Shown here: piece after piece, positions 46,701 through 55,641 of the stretch
How the letters are laid out: each line of letters opens with the position of its first letter
How positions within the stretch are numbered: position 1 is the first letter of the stretch
NCBI GenBank assembly: GCA_023129715.1
Contig: JAGMBO010000029.1
Span: forward strand, 31,018 to 95,017
Reading direction: 5' to 3'
Length of the DNA stretch: 64,000 nucleotides
Source: Candidatus Eiseniibacteriota bacterium
Lineage (GTDB): Bacteria > Eisenbacteria > RBG-16-71-46 > CAIMUX01 > WJJG01
Notes under the pieces: generated by a model
The model's database searches: none
Told to the model about the DNA's origin: nothing
What the model saw: only the letters and a program-made list of their open reading frames with translations
Translations under genes and position numbers: made by a program

Positions 46701-46941
46701 AGGGAACTTCTCGCGGGCGTTCACGATCGGGGGAGACTCCAGCGCCTGGTGGGGTCCGATGGGTACTGCCGTGATCTGGGGACTTTCAGTGGCGACCTTC
46801 TTGACGTTGGTCGTGGTCCCGGTGATGTACTCGTCGCTCGATCCGATCAAGCGTTGGGGCCATTACCTGCTGCTCGAGCTTCCGCTGAGGCCCTTCCGGC
46901 GGCTCCGCCCGGAGCATGCCTCCCGTTCTGAGGGGACGTAG
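43750..46941 (+). CDS. RND (HAE-1/AcrB-like) efflux pump
   Basis: 1063-aa inner-membrane proton-driven exporter with twelve helices and two large periplasmic loops. TM4 carries GMLVDNAIVIVENIFRY and TM10 region GIVVNNAIVLLDYVIKL. Start MKLTNVAINRAMTVFALM is typical. In AcrB the TM4 motif is Asp-Asp; here it is Asp-Asn, common in many HAE-1 members. With TetR, TolC and MFP it forms a complete tripartite system, so the exporter should be functional; substrate unknown. The 283-bp gap after it shows nothing. Confidence 0.95.
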   Translation: MKLTNVAINRAMTVFALMIMVVIMGYTYYRGLPREASPDIKIPFVLVMAPYFGTSPEDIENLVTRKLEQQLKGVADLKEMSSVSAEGYAQILLEFTSRVEMSDALQKVRDAVEAAKPDLPQDVRDDLAIVEISSDDWPIMSIVLSGDYDLVALKQVGEDIQEELERIDGVLEITLTGGVEREVRVDVDPQRLRFYNLGLIDVMDAIRLENITIPGGDLALGTYDYQVRVPGEFESVDEIPGILINPGAPTPVYVRDVAEVSLGIKDRETISRLNGTEAVTLSIKKRSGENAIRIAEEVHAAIERLKPTIPEGIQVTVTNDVSVFIQDMVNELENNILSGLLLVIIVLFLFFGLRNALFVGAAIPFSMLISFIILAAMGITLNIVVLFSLILSLGMLVDNAIVIVENIFRYRVRGEGADEAARNATHQVSAAVIASTLTTVCAFAPMIAWPGIMGEFMKYLPITVIVTLVSSLLVAIVFNPVLCARFMHVPKGAGTTKRLGDRLIAIGLRTYTPTIRWTLCHRALTLGGMFLLLVIILVAFARFNAGVELFPDSEPTFAYVNLEAPSGTRVEVTDVFAKQVEEEIAKLPDLKAYVSDVGTGGGNVFTAGGAAGHLATVSMEFFKKEERTTNTQESLKKLRAELSDFTGGRLTIDKEEEGPPTGAPVTIEISGDDFALLGDVADEVQDRIRDIPGLVDLQDDYDRGRPEIQIRPSLEKAGRLGLRTMDLASMIRTAIHGDDVSEYRSGEDEYDIVVRLAEPARRSIEDIEDLTVFHEGQHIPITAFAEVSYDAGLASINRIDSRRVVTVTAEAAEGYNSAALLGQVQERLADISLPAGYRVDYTGENEDMEEAIEFLSDAFAIAVMAMFLVLITQFTSLTIPFVIISSVILSLIGVLTGLMVTRTPFGVIMTGVGVISLAGIVVNNAIVLLDYVIKLRARGMEKMEAIIEAGRTRFRPVILTAITTILGLIPLTTGFSINFGSLFSGNFSRAFTIGGDSSAWWGPMGTAVIWGLSVATFLTLVVVPVMYSSLDPIKRWGHYLLLELPLRPFRRLRPEHASRSEGT

Positions 46942-47224
46942 CGGGGCGCCGTCCCGCTGATCTCCCTGCCTGAACTCGGCGGCAGGGCAGCGCCCAGCGG
47001 CAGCGCGGCACCCGGCGGGTCTTCCCGCCCGGAGCCGGCAGTCGTGCGGGGCTCAGCCAGTCTCCCTTCGGGGAGCGGACACCGCCGCGCGGCGGGCAGC
47101 GGCGGCACCGCAGCTGCTTTCCGCCTGGACCGGATGGCCCGGCACCTCATAAGATCGCCGGAGTTCAAGCGCAAGACGGCGACCGATCGTTCGCGCAGCG
47201 GTAGGCACGGCAGCGGGGCATGGC

Positions 47225-48982
47225 GTGGCAGAGCGGCGGCGGGATCAGCGTTCTCTCCGGCGGCAGGCACCCTCCACCCGGCAGGGGCCCTCCCCGGGCG
47301 CGTCCCCGGGGAGGGCTGCGACCTTCCCGGCGCGCTTCTGGCTCGTCTCGCTGGCGCTCTTCGCCCTCGCCCTGGCGTTCCGCTTGATCGTCCAACACCA
47401 GATCTCCACCTGGCCCCTCTTTGATCAGGTCGAGTTCATCGCCGACTCGCGCTACTACGACCTGATGGCCCGGCGGGTCGCCGGCGGCAATCTGGTACTC
47501 AATCACGCCTACTTCCTGAGTCCGCTCTACATTTACCTGCTCGCGGCCGCCTATGCCCTCTTCGGCACCGGTCCGGCGACGGCCTTCACCCTGCAGGCAG
47601 TCTTGAGCGCCGCCTCCTGTGTACTGGCCTATTGGATTGGGCGGCGCCTGTTCGGGGAGATCGCGGGACTGATCGCCGGCCTCCTGTTGGCGCTCTATGG
47701 CTTCGTGATCTATCAGAGCATGATGCTGCTTCCCGGAACCCTGGTGCTGTTTCTCAACCTGCTCGCACTCTGGATTATCGTCGGGCTGGGAGAGCGTCTC
47801 AGCCCCGGGCGCCTCTTGGCCGGCGGACTCGTGATCGGGCTGGCGGCCGCGGCGAAGGCGAACGCCCTCCTTCTGGTGCCGGCCGCCGGACTGGTCATCC
47901 TCCTCCGCCGCGAGCATACCCCGCTGCGCCGCTGGCAAGGCGTACTCCTACTCGCCACCGGCAGCCTGCTCGCCGTAGCACCGTTCACGCTGCACAACTA
48001 CGCTGCCAGCGACCGTTTCGTCCTGCTCTCGACGACCGGCGGGCGCAATCTCTGGAAGGGGAATGGGCCCGGAGCGACCGGCACGCATGCGTTCATGGAG
48101 AAGGCTCTCACCGGCATGGGGCTGCAGCCCCACATGGCCGATGAGGTCGATGCCCAAGCCGCCGTGGCCGATTCACGACGTCTGACCGAGGAGGCGCTGC
48201 AGTACATGGCCACCCACCCGGGTCGGACCGCGCAGCTCTGGCTCGAGAAGCTCGGGCTCTTCTTCCATGCCCGGGAGTTGGGGATTCGCGACCAGTATTA
48301 CTTCATTCGCCAATACGTGCCGCTGCTCCGTCTGCCCCTGCCCGCCTTCGCCTGGGTCGTCCCGCTCGGCTTGGTCGGCCTGGTAACCGCACTGCGCGCC
48401 GGGCGCGGAAGTCTCATCGCCGCGTTCCTCGCCGCGCAGGTTCTCTCCTTCGTTCTGATCTTCGTCTTGGGTCGTTACCGCCTGGTCGCGGTTGCCTGTC
48501 TGGCGATCTTGGCGGGCCATCAGTTCGTCTGGTGGTGGCAGGCGCTGCGGACCCGGCTGTGGCGTCCCCTGGCGGTGACCGGGGTCTTGCTGCTGATCGC
48601 CCTGCTGCTCGTCAATCGCCCCCTGCCCGCCTTCCCCACCGATCGCGGCTTCGGGGACCAGTATCTCGCTCTCGGGCGCTACTACATGTCCCAGCGGGAC
48701 TTTCCCACGGCAATCGAGACCTTCTCGCAGGCGCTCGAGGCACGCTGGGTCGAGCAACCCTATCTGGCATCGTCCCAGGCCGATGCCCGTTTTCGCATCG
48801 GACTCTGCCAGTTCTTCCTGGGGCGCAAGGTGGAGGCCCGAGACACCTTGGCGCAGTTGCTCGACGATCTGCGCCGCGATCCGGATGGGGTCGAAGCAGC
48901 GCAGATCGAGGAGATCCGGCGAGCCCTACAGCAAGTTGAGCAGTCCCTGGCCGCACCTGACTCGTCGCGCACGTCGGAATAG
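47225..48982 (+). CDS. GT-C glycosyltransferase-like membrane protein with TPR tail (copy 1)
   Basis: 585 aa, start GTG. About ten membrane helices with the GT39/ArnT-like layout (Asp in ADSRYYDLMA of the first periplasmic loop as candidate catalytic or metal residue; LSPLYIYLLAAAYALFG). The C-terminal ~110 residues form two or three TPR-like helical pairs. Members move sugars from polyprenyl-phosphate to proteins or lipids on the outer face of the membrane. A second protein of the same architecture is at 60286. The acceptor is unknown. Confidence 0.8.
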   Translation: MAERRRDQRSLRRQAPSTRQGPSPGASPGRAATFPARFWLVSLALFALALAFRLIVQHQISTWPLFDQVEFIADSRYYDLMARRVAGGNLVLNHAYFLSPLYIYLLAAAYALFGTGPATAFTLQAVLSAASCVLAYWIGRRLFGEIAGLIAGLLLALYGFVIYQSMMLLPGTLVLFLNLLALWIIVGLGERLSPGRLLAGGLVIGLAAAAKANALLLVPAAGLVILLRREHTPLRRWQGVLLLATGSLLAVAPFTLHNYAASDRFVLLSTTGGRNLWKGNGPGATGTHAFMEKALTGMGLQPHMADEVDAQAAVADSRRLTEEALQYMATHPGRTAQLWLEKLGLFFHARELGIRDQYYFIRQYVPLLRLPLPAFAWVVPLGLVGLVTALRAGRGSLIAAFLAAQVLSFVLIFVLGRYRLVAVACLAILAGHQFVWWWQALRTRLWRPLAVTGVLLLIALLLVNRPLPAFPTDRGFGDQYLALGRYYMSQRDFPTAIETFSQALEARWVEQPYLASSQADARFRIGLCQFFLGRKVEARDTLAQLLDDLRRDPDGVEAAQIEEIRRALQQVEQSLAAPDSSRTSE

Positions 48983-49190
48983 CTTGTACGCCACGCTTGG
49001 CGTACTGCCGCCACGCGCCACGTTTCCCCATGTCGGGACATTGCGATCGGGTCTCGCTCCATCAGACGAAGAGACGGCCGGTCATGGGTCTCATGGCCGG
49101 CCGCCCGATGATCTCACTTCTATACACCACGCCGCACCGCAGGCGCAGTGCAAGAGCGTGCAACACCTGCGCTGTTCGCGCCCTCAGCCC

Positions 49191-51257
49191 CTACCGCAAA
49201 ACCACGATTGGCGCCCGGTCGTCCCCGGCAGCCGTCTGGAAGCGGATGTAGTAGACGCCCGCACCGACGGCGGCACCGCTCGTCGCACGGCCATCCCACT
49301 GCGTCACCGTCGTTCCCTGGCTCAGAGGGCCGTCGAGCAAGTTACGTACCAGACGCCCGTTCAGGTCAAAGACATCGAGACGCCCCGCCCGGCCGCCGGC
49401 TTCGTCCGAGATGCGCAGACGAACCGTGCTCATCCCGGCTCCGGCACCAATGCGGAAGGGATTCGGCGAGATCGCCCGGATCGCGGAAAGAGGCACCAGG
49501 CGAATGTCCTCGGTGACATCGGCGCTACCGCGCTCGATCACCCACTGCAGCGCGCTGGCGAGAAGTGAATTCAGATTGTCCGGATTGGGATCGGTCTCCT
49601 TGATCGCGTTCAGATAGCAGGCAAAGTAGACGACCCGCGCATCCCCATGATCCGCGCGGATAACGATGCCCTCGTCCTCCGGCGAAGTGAAGCAGATCGT
49701 CCCGGTGGCGTTCGGGATCATCTCATCCGGCTTGTCGTGAACCTCGGAGTTGTACTCGAAGTTGATCGCCATCCCGTCGCTGACCGGATCGCCCGGAACG
49801 CCGAGCAGGCTGTCGGCGCCGACATCGAGGAGATAGCTGTCGATCCCGAGATAGTCGGCAACGAAGATCGAGTCCACCGGACTAGACGAGGTATCGGCCG
49901 TATAGAGGTACTGCTGATAGGAGAGCACCAAGCCGCCGCCGGCATCGAGATAGTCGCTCATCAACTGAACCTCATCGACCAGCAGCATGCCGTTCTGGCG
50001 TCCGGGGTGCCAGATGACGGCGTCGTATTCGATCATCTCCTCCACGGTCGGCGCGCGGCCGCCGTAGCCCTTGCGCAGGTCCCAGTGCTCGTAGAGGTAA
50101 TTCTTCAGATCGAGAGCACTGAGCAACGGATCCTCTTCCTGGTGGGGATAGGTCCCGTCGTCGTCGACGAAGAGAATCGCCCAACTACCATTGAAGACGC
50201 ACCCCTTCTTCAGGGCCACTCGTCCGGACACCGCTGATTCGATATAGACGCCGCCCTCGCCGATCCGCACATCGCTGTCGGTCGTCACGCGCAGGTAAAC
50301 CGTCTCCGTCCCACCCGGATCCAGCTCCACCTCGATCGCGTCGGTGCCGTAGGCACCCCCTTCGAGCTTGAAGTCGGTCGGCCAGCCGAATGTATCGCTA
50401 AGCGTGAGGGTCAATGTGTCGGTCACGTCACTCGTGTTCTCCACCGTGGCCTCGAAGATCGCCTCGTCATTGCCGTCGAGCAGTCTGACCATCTTGTCGT
50501 CGTAGCTGAACGCGAAATCGATCACCAGGGGCAGGCGGGCCGCCTGGTACATGAGCAGATTGCCGCCCCCCTTTTGAACCCAGGCGACGCAGTGGATCTT
50601 CTCGGGGTCCCACTCCGGCTTGACATTGAAGTCGAGGGTGACCGTCGCCTCGTCGCCGATGTTGATCAGCTCGACGTACTGGCCCCCGCCCGTACGGACG
50701 ACGTTGTCGTAGTGTCGGCCGCCATACTGGAAACCGTCCTCGAGCACCGCCACGACGAGCATCGGGGTGTTCAGCGACACTGCCTCCTCGAGCTTCACCG
50801 TGGCCGAGAGCGAGATGGTCGTCAGGCTCATGGTATAGACACCGGTGACCGAAACGTCGGCCTGCCCCCCAGTCTCCGCGATGCGATTGTTGATCGTGGA
50901 GCGGTAGACGTTCGCGTTGGCCACGCAGCTCCCGTAGCTCCCGCCGATGTCGTCTCTGCCGTCGATGACCACCGTGGGATAGCCACCGGCGCCGTAGAAA
51001 CTCATGCGCTGGTTGCTCCACGGCAGGTAGTAGGGATCAGAAGCGCTGCCATGATACTCGACCACGATCAGGTCGTCGCCGAATTCGTCAATCATCATTT
51101 CGAGCCCGCACCGGGCATCGGGGCAGTAGCTTCACCACGTGGCGGTAAAGTCTTCGGCGAGGATGACCCGGTCCACCGATGCGGTGGCCGGGACGAGGCC
51201 CAGTAAGCCGAGGAACATGAGAGTGGCAAGAATGGGTAGGCCAAGCCTGACGCGCAT
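49191..51257 (-). CDS. Exported thioredoxin-like selenoprotein with FlgD-like C-terminus
   Basis: Reads from ATG 51257 (RBS aaggaggacggg) through an in-frame TGA at 51132-51134 to the stop at 49191: 688 residues if UGA is selenocysteine. Signal peptide 1-27 (LATLMFLGLLGLVPATAS), then EDFTATW-Sec42-SYC45: UGA replaces the first Cys of a thioredoxin WCxxC motif. The cis-proline loop GGYPTVVIDG (Pro94) completes the fold. Ig-like domains and a flavodoxin-like stretch follow, ending in a FlgD-like sorting domain (SPNPF, LNGRLVRNLL, GAGVYYIRF). Without recoding the signal peptide and redox site would be lost. It resembles Omp28/thioredoxin-like secreted proteins; a thiol-selenol oxidoreductase role is inferred. 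No sel genes are in the window. Confidence 0.85.
51101..51134 (-). promoter_or_regulatory. UGA codon plus bacterial SECIS-like hairpin
   Basis: Counting U of UGA as 1, the RNA pairs C15-G34, G16-C33, A17-U32, leaves U18 bulged, pairs G19-C31, C20-G30, C21-G29, C22-G28 (and G23-C27), with apical G23 G24 U25. E. coli fdhF SECIS has bulged U17 and loop G23 U24 on the same layout, so this one is shifted by a single nucleotide. SelB reads exactly these bases. Confidence 0.8.
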
Positions 51258-51528
51258 CCCGTCCTCCTTCAAGTTGAAGTACCAAGCGCCACCCTGCGAG
51301 ATGGCGCTCTGCTGCATGGACCCAGGAATTCGGCCGGGCCCCGGTCGAAACCACAAACACGATAATTATAGACGATCTTGCACGCGGGAGGAAAGAGGTT
51401 TAGCGCGTAGCTAGCACAACTGCAATAGATTGGCGGATCGGAGGCCGTGCACACAACACTTTGTTGCGGCTTGGGCACCGGGGGGGGGAGGGGGGCGTAG
51501 AAGCCGGCAAGACGCTCGCCTGCCCGGA

Positions 51529-51966
51529 TCAATCAGTGGGAGAACGCGGGGCCTTCTTCTTGCGGAACTCGGAGAACTCCTCTTCGAGGCTCGCGACCTT
51601 CTCCTTACGCTGGCGGGCCCCCTCGCCCGCCTGGAACATCTTGTCGAGTTCCTCCTTGCGGGAACGGCTGCGACGCTGGAATTCCTCGACCTCGTTCTGC
51701 AGTTCCCTTTCGTTCTCTTGAGCGGGCAGCTCTTCGAGCCGCAGATGGTCGGCGCGTTCGAAGCGAACCTCGAAGGGGGTCTCGTTCATGCGCAAGACGC
51801 CCGTATCGACGAGCCCGCGCAGGACGACGAGGGTCTCCTCGTGCCCCCACTCGAGCAGCGCAGAGATCTCATCGGAGCGGGGCCCCCGGCCCTCGCGATG
51901 CTCGAGGATCCGCATGGCCGCAACCACGAGATGCCCCTTGGCACGTGAGGGTAATACCTTGGTCAC
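51529..51966 (-). CDS. Small winged-helix/coiled-coil protein, unknown
   Basis: 145 aa, GTG start behind gggaggtgg. Residues 1-70 look like a winged helix (LVVAAMRILEHREGRGP, DEISALLEWGHEETLVVLRGL); residues 75-140 are a charged coiled coil. Possibly a DNA-binding or scaffolding protein. It is divergent from the S4 gene. The gap 51258-51528 upstream of the selenoprotein contains no other gene. Confidence 0.6.
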   Translation of the reverse strand: MTKVLPSRAKGHLVVAAMRILEHREGRGPRSDEISALLEWGHEETLVVLRGLVDTGVLRMNETPFEVRFERADHLRLEELPAQENERELQNEVEEFQRRSRSRKEELDKMFQAGEGARQRKEKVASLEEEFSEFRKKKAPRSPTD

Positions 51967-52106
51967 CTGTCCACCTCCCTAGAGAGAACGCTACCACCAC
52001 GGACGCCCCTGGTAAAGGCGCCCGCGCGACGATATCCCCGCAGCCTCACACGGAATGGGCGGAAGACCGCTGGGCAGGCGTGATCCGCCACGCTAGACTG
52101 GTCGGC

Positions 52107-52379
52107 ATGGAAGCCGAGCCGATCGAAATCCACTCGCCGCAGATTCGCCTCGACGCCCTGCTGAAATTCGCCGGCGTGGTCGGAACCGGCGGAGAGGCAA
52201 AGGCCTGGATTCAAGCGGGCCAGGTCCGCGTCAATGAGACCCCCGAGACCCGCCGGGGGCGCAAACTCGGCCCCGGAGATGTGGTAGAATTGCTCTCATC
52301 GGACGGGGAAGTCGAAGCCAAACTCGAGATCCGCGGAGCCGTCGGGCCCGAGGCCACGCCGTCCGACCCGGCGCCTTGA
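52107..52379 (+). CDS. S4-domain RNA-binding protein (YbcJ/RlbA-like)
   Basis: 90 aa made almost only of an S4 domain: IRLDALLKFAGVVGTGGEAK, WIQAGQVRVNETPETRRG, RKLGPGDVVEL. YbcJ-like proteins bind structured RNA. ATG 52107 is set by the start of homology; the upstream in-frame part overlaps the divergent gene and is not needed. Confidence 0.82.
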   Translation: MEAEPIEIHSPQIRLDALLKFAGVVGTGGEAKAWIQAGQVRVNETPETRRGRKLGPGDVVELLSSDGEVEAKLEIRGAVGPEATPSDPAP

Positions 52380-52412
52380 CGCTCTCCGGAGCGCAACCTA
52401 TCGTACCAAATC

Positions 52413-53342
52413 GTGATTCTTTCCAAGGTACATCCCGGGCGCACCCCCCCGCGCAGCCAACCGCCGAGAGGAGGACATTCCACGACCCTCGATCTGATCG
52501 AGGGCCTCTACCGGCGCGCCCCCCACGCCACGCTCTACACCCCGCTGTGCAAGATCCGGGACGTGCTCCGCGGTTGCCACTACCTGGTCTCGACCGACGG
52601 TGAGCGTCTCAGTGCGGTGGTCGCCTACACCGATGACGCGATCGAGGCCACCTGGGCATTGCCTGGACGGGCCGAGATCCTGCGCAACCTCATCGCCCAG
52701 GTCCAGCGCCGCCTGGGAGCGCTCAGTTTCCTGCCGGTCATGGAGACCGGCCGCCGGAGCTGGAGCCAGATGCTCGGGCTCCAGGTGCTCGGCCGTTACT
52801 TCCGCGCCCGCCACGTGGCCCCCCTGCCGGGTCCGCCGACCATTCCCGCCGGATTCCGCCTGGTGACCGTCGATGTGGCCAGGGATCTGCCCGCGGTCGT
52901 CCGCCTGATGAACATGGCCTACCCAAGCCTTCCCGATTTCGTCGACACGCGAGATGTCGAGGAAATGACCAGTGCCCCCTACCACTTCCCCGACGGCTGG
53001 TTCTTCCTCCGGGAGGAAACCCACCGGCACCCGGTCGGTATGGCGGTCAACGGTTACTGCCCCGATTCCGACGAGGGCTTCATCGACTGGATCCAGGTGC
53101 TCCCCCGCTATCGCCGCCACGGTCTCGGCAGCCTGCTGGTCACCGAGTCGATCCGGCGCCTGGCGGCGGCGAGCTTCATCACGGTCTCCGGATCCTTGGA
53201 TGCACCCTTCGCGGTCGGGGATCTCTATCGCAAGTGCGGCTTCGGCCAGACGCGCCAGTGGACGATTTTGGGCAAGCAGGCGTCTTCCCGTCGGGCGCCC
53301 GCCACGCCGCGCGGTGGCGTCAGGCCACCCAAGGCTTCGTGA
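52413..53342 (+). CDS. GNAT-family N-acetyltransferase
   Basis: 309 aa, GTG start. The C-terminal half is a GNAT fold: IDWIQVLPRYRRHGLGSLLV holds the acetyl-CoA pyrophosphate loop (R-x-x-G-x-G/S), then SIRRLAAASFITV and the final YRKCGFGQTRQW. The N-terminal half may be a degenerate second GNAT. It begins a plus-strand run with two unknown genes 24 bp downstream. Acceptor not known. Confidence 0.85.
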   Translation: MILSKVHPGRTPPRSQPPRGGHSTTLDLIEGLYRRAPHATLYTPLCKIRDVLRGCHYLVSTDGERLSAVVAYTDDAIEATWALPGRAEILRNLIAQVQRRLGALSFLPVMETGRRSWSQMLGLQVLGRYFRARHVAPLPGPPTIPAGFRLVTVDVARDLPAVVRLMNMAYPSLPDFVDTRDVEEMTSAPYHFPDGWFFLREETHRHPVGMAVNGYCPDSDEGFIDWIQVLPRYRRHGLGSLLVTESIRRLAAASFITVSGSLDAPFAVGDLYRKCGFGQTRQWTILGKQASSRRAPATPRGGVRPPKAS

Positions 53343-53366
53343 CGGCCGCTCGATGAGGGGCGAGCC

Positions 53367-54374
53367 ATGAAACTGGCAACCAGCTACTTCGGCAACCGCA
53401 TTCCCCGCCACGTCGCGCGGGACATGGCCGCGCTGCGCGGGCAAGGGTTCGCCCGAGTTATTCACACCTTCTCGGAGAACGATCACGCCTTCTACGCGGA
53501 GACGATCGGCGAGCTGGTCAAGATCTCTCACGAGGAAGGTCTCGAGGTCTTGCTCGACCCCTGGGGCGTCGGGCGCATCTTTGGCGGAGAGGCCTTTTCG
53601 AACTGGATCACCGAGGATCCCGACCTCTGCCAGCGGACGCGCTCGGGACGCCCGCTGGCGGGCGCGTGCCTCAATCACCCGGGATTGCGGGAACGCCTCG
53701 AACAATGGACCCTCGCGGCGGCGGCCACCGGTGCCGACGGCGTCTTCTGGGACGAGCCCCACTGGGTGCCGCGCGGGCCGCGCAATCCGCAGGGAGAGCC
53801 GTGCATCTGCCCCCATTGCCGGCAGCACGCCGAGAAGCTCTTCGGGCGCCCGATCGACTTGACCGCTGTCGGCGCCGAGGAGATCGAACACCTGCAGGCC
53901 GAGTCGGTCCTCGCGTTGCTGCAGCACCTCTCCGATCACGCTGCCGCATTGGACCTGCCCTCCTCGGTCTGTCTGCTCCCCCGTGGCGTCCTGGGCCAAC
54001 CGCCACTCTCGTGGGAACGGGTTGCCGGAATGGGGCACATCGACGAGTTCGGCACCGACCCCTACTGGCAGGCCTTCGGCATCGAAGATCCGGTGGAACG
54101 GGACCGCTTCATCGATGAACAGGCAGGCTCGGCCTGCGCCGCTGCGCGGGCGGCCCGGATCCCGGTCATGCTCTGGATCCAGGCCTTTCGGATCCCTGCC
54201 GATCGCGAGGGCGATCTCCTCGCCGGTGCGCGCCGTTTGCTGCGCCACGCGCCCGATACCGTGGCCTTGTGGGGCTTCGAGGCCTGCGCGCATATGAGCG
54301 CACTCCGCTGCGAGCGACCGGCGCAACTCTGGACTGCGCTGCTCGAGCTCCTGCACTCCGGAGCAAGCCGATGA
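53367..54374 (+). CDS. Conserved TIM-barrel-like protein, unknown
   Basis: 335 aa, no signal peptide. MKLATSYFGNRIPRHVARD, HTFSENDHAFYAETI, DPWGVGRIFGGEAFSNWI, GADGVFWDEPHW, IDEFGTDPYW and PVMLWIQAFRIP alternate strand and helix like a glycosidase-type TIM barrel, with acidic residues at strand ends (DEPHW, GTDPYW) that could be catalytic. CICPHC adds a Cys pair. I recall similar unnamed proteins in other bacteria. ATGA overlap with the next gene shows coupling. Function not assigned. Confidence 0.65.
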   Translation: MKLATSYFGNRIPRHVARDMAALRGQGFARVIHTFSENDHAFYAETIGELVKISHEEGLEVLLDPWGVGRIFGGEAFSNWITEDPDLCQRTRSGRPLAGACLNHPGLRERLEQWTLAAAATGADGVFWDEPHWVPRGPRNPQGEPCICPHCRQHAEKLFGRPIDLTAVGAEEIEHLQAESVLALLQHLSDHAAALDLPSSVCLLPRGVLGQPPLSWERVAGMGHIDEFGTDPYWQAFGIEDPVERDRFIDEQAGSACAAARAARIPVMLWIQAFRIPADREGDLLAGARRLLRHAPDTVALWGFEACAHMSALRCERPAQLWTALLELLHSGASR

Positions 54375-55627
54375 GCCCGCCGGTCGACCCCAATGATCGC
54401 GCCACACCGGCGGCGCAGGAACGGACGGGAGACCTGCGTCTCGGCGGATGGCGACTCCGTCCGACGGCGATCCTCACCCGGCAGCGGCAGCGGATCGCCC
54501 AGCAGTGTCTGCTGATGCCCCCGGCCGGCTTCACCGGGCGCGCCCGCATGGCGGTCATCGGGGAAGGCCGGCGGGAAGAGTTCTCTCATCTCTGGGAGCA
54601 CGGCGACGAGGGCTCCCTGTCGCTGGGGGTGGCGATCGATCCAGAGGGGCGGGGGCAAACGCGGGCCGATCTGCTCCTGGAGACCGATGGAGTGTCTCCA
54701 GCCGCCGGGGGCGCCGCCAAGTTCAGTGGCACGCTGACCCTGCCGCGCCCCCCGCTCGGGGTCCAGATCTACTTGGCGCCCCTGCTGGCGCCCCCGCCCG
54801 CCCTTGGCCCGTCCCCCCCGAATCCTCGGTCGCGCGAAGCGGGGGAAGGGCTGCGCTTGCTCAAGAGCGCTCGCCGGGCGCTCGAGCGCGACCGCGACCT
54901 GCGCGCCGCCTGGCCCGAATCCTGGTCCGCCAGAATCGCCTCGTTGGGATGGCAACAGGAGATCCGCGCCTGGTGCGGGGAAGGACGCCTCGAGTTGCTC
55001 AGCGGAGGTATCTGCGAGCCGCCGACTCGCGCCGCACTCGCACTCCCGAACCTGCCGCAGACCTACCTGCTCGCGAATGGTACTCGGCCCTGGCCGGCAG
55101 AAGATCTCGCTCCCGGCACACGGCAGATCTTGATCCCCGAGGATACGGTGTCCTCGCTCCCGGCCGACGACCCATCCGCGGAGGGGGCCGGCCGGCGCCC
55201 CGGCCTTCCATTCCGCCTCTCGCTCGCGGGACGCTGGTTCCTGGCGCACGGCTACTCGCCGACCGCGGACTTCACCATGGTTGCCGACGCCGACCACCCC
55301 AGGGCGATGCTCTGGTTCGATCGTCTCATTCACCATGCTCTACACTGGCGATCACGGTCACCGAGCACCCAACACGGGAGCGCCTCCGGGCACCGAAGGG
55401 AAGACCCGGGGGGCGCGCGCGACGCGCTCCAAACGAACACGTTAGGGTTCTCGCCGTTGACGGTGGCCACCGTGGAACAGTGGAAGGCGATCCACAAGTA
55501 CACGAACCGCTGGAACAAGGGGCATCTTTCGCCCCGGCTGATTGCCGCCACACCCGCCGACTACTTCGCCGCCGTGGAGGCCCTTGAGGAACAAGGCGCC
55601 CTGCGCCTACGAGAGGCCCATGGCTAG
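54371..55627 (+). CDS. Unknown protein coupled to TIM-barrel-like gene
   Basis: 418 aa, start ATG overlapping the previous stop (ATGA). Regions LRLGGWRLRPTAILTRQR and EEFSHLWEHGDEGSLSLGVAI look like a beta-sandwich start; the centre is Pro-rich (residues 137-155), followed by a helical part with WQQEIRAWCGEGRLELLSGG and a segment SPTADFTMVADADHPRAMLW. I do not recognise the family. Together with its partner it may form a carbohydrate-active pair, which is only a guess. It is convergent with the next gene, 14 bp apart. Confidence 0.5.
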   Translation: MSPPVDPNDRATPAAQERTGDLRLGGWRLRPTAILTRQRQRIAQQCLLMPPAGFTGRARMAVIGEGRREEFSHLWEHGDEGSLSLGVAIDPEGRGQTRADLLLETDGVSPAAGGAAKFSGTLTLPRPPLGVQIYLAPLLAPPPALGPSPPNPRSREAGEGLRLLKSARRALERDRDLRAAWPESWSARIASLGWQQEIRAWCGEGRLELLSGGICEPPTRAALALPNLPQTYLLANGTRPWPAEDLAPGTRQILIPEDTVSSLPADDPSAEGAGRRPGLPFRLSLAGRWFLAHGYSPTADFTMVADADHPRAMLWFDRLIHHALHWRSRSPSTQHGSASGHRREDPGGARDALQTNTLGFSPLTVATVEQWKAIHKYTNRWNKGHLSPRLIAATPADYFAAVEALEEQGALRLREAHG

Positions 55628-55641
55628 GAGACGGGCACGCG

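Noticed and set aside
48987..49005. Inverted repeat gtacgcc/ggcgtac as terminator between convergent genes
   Set aside because: Only 7 bp and no T-run.
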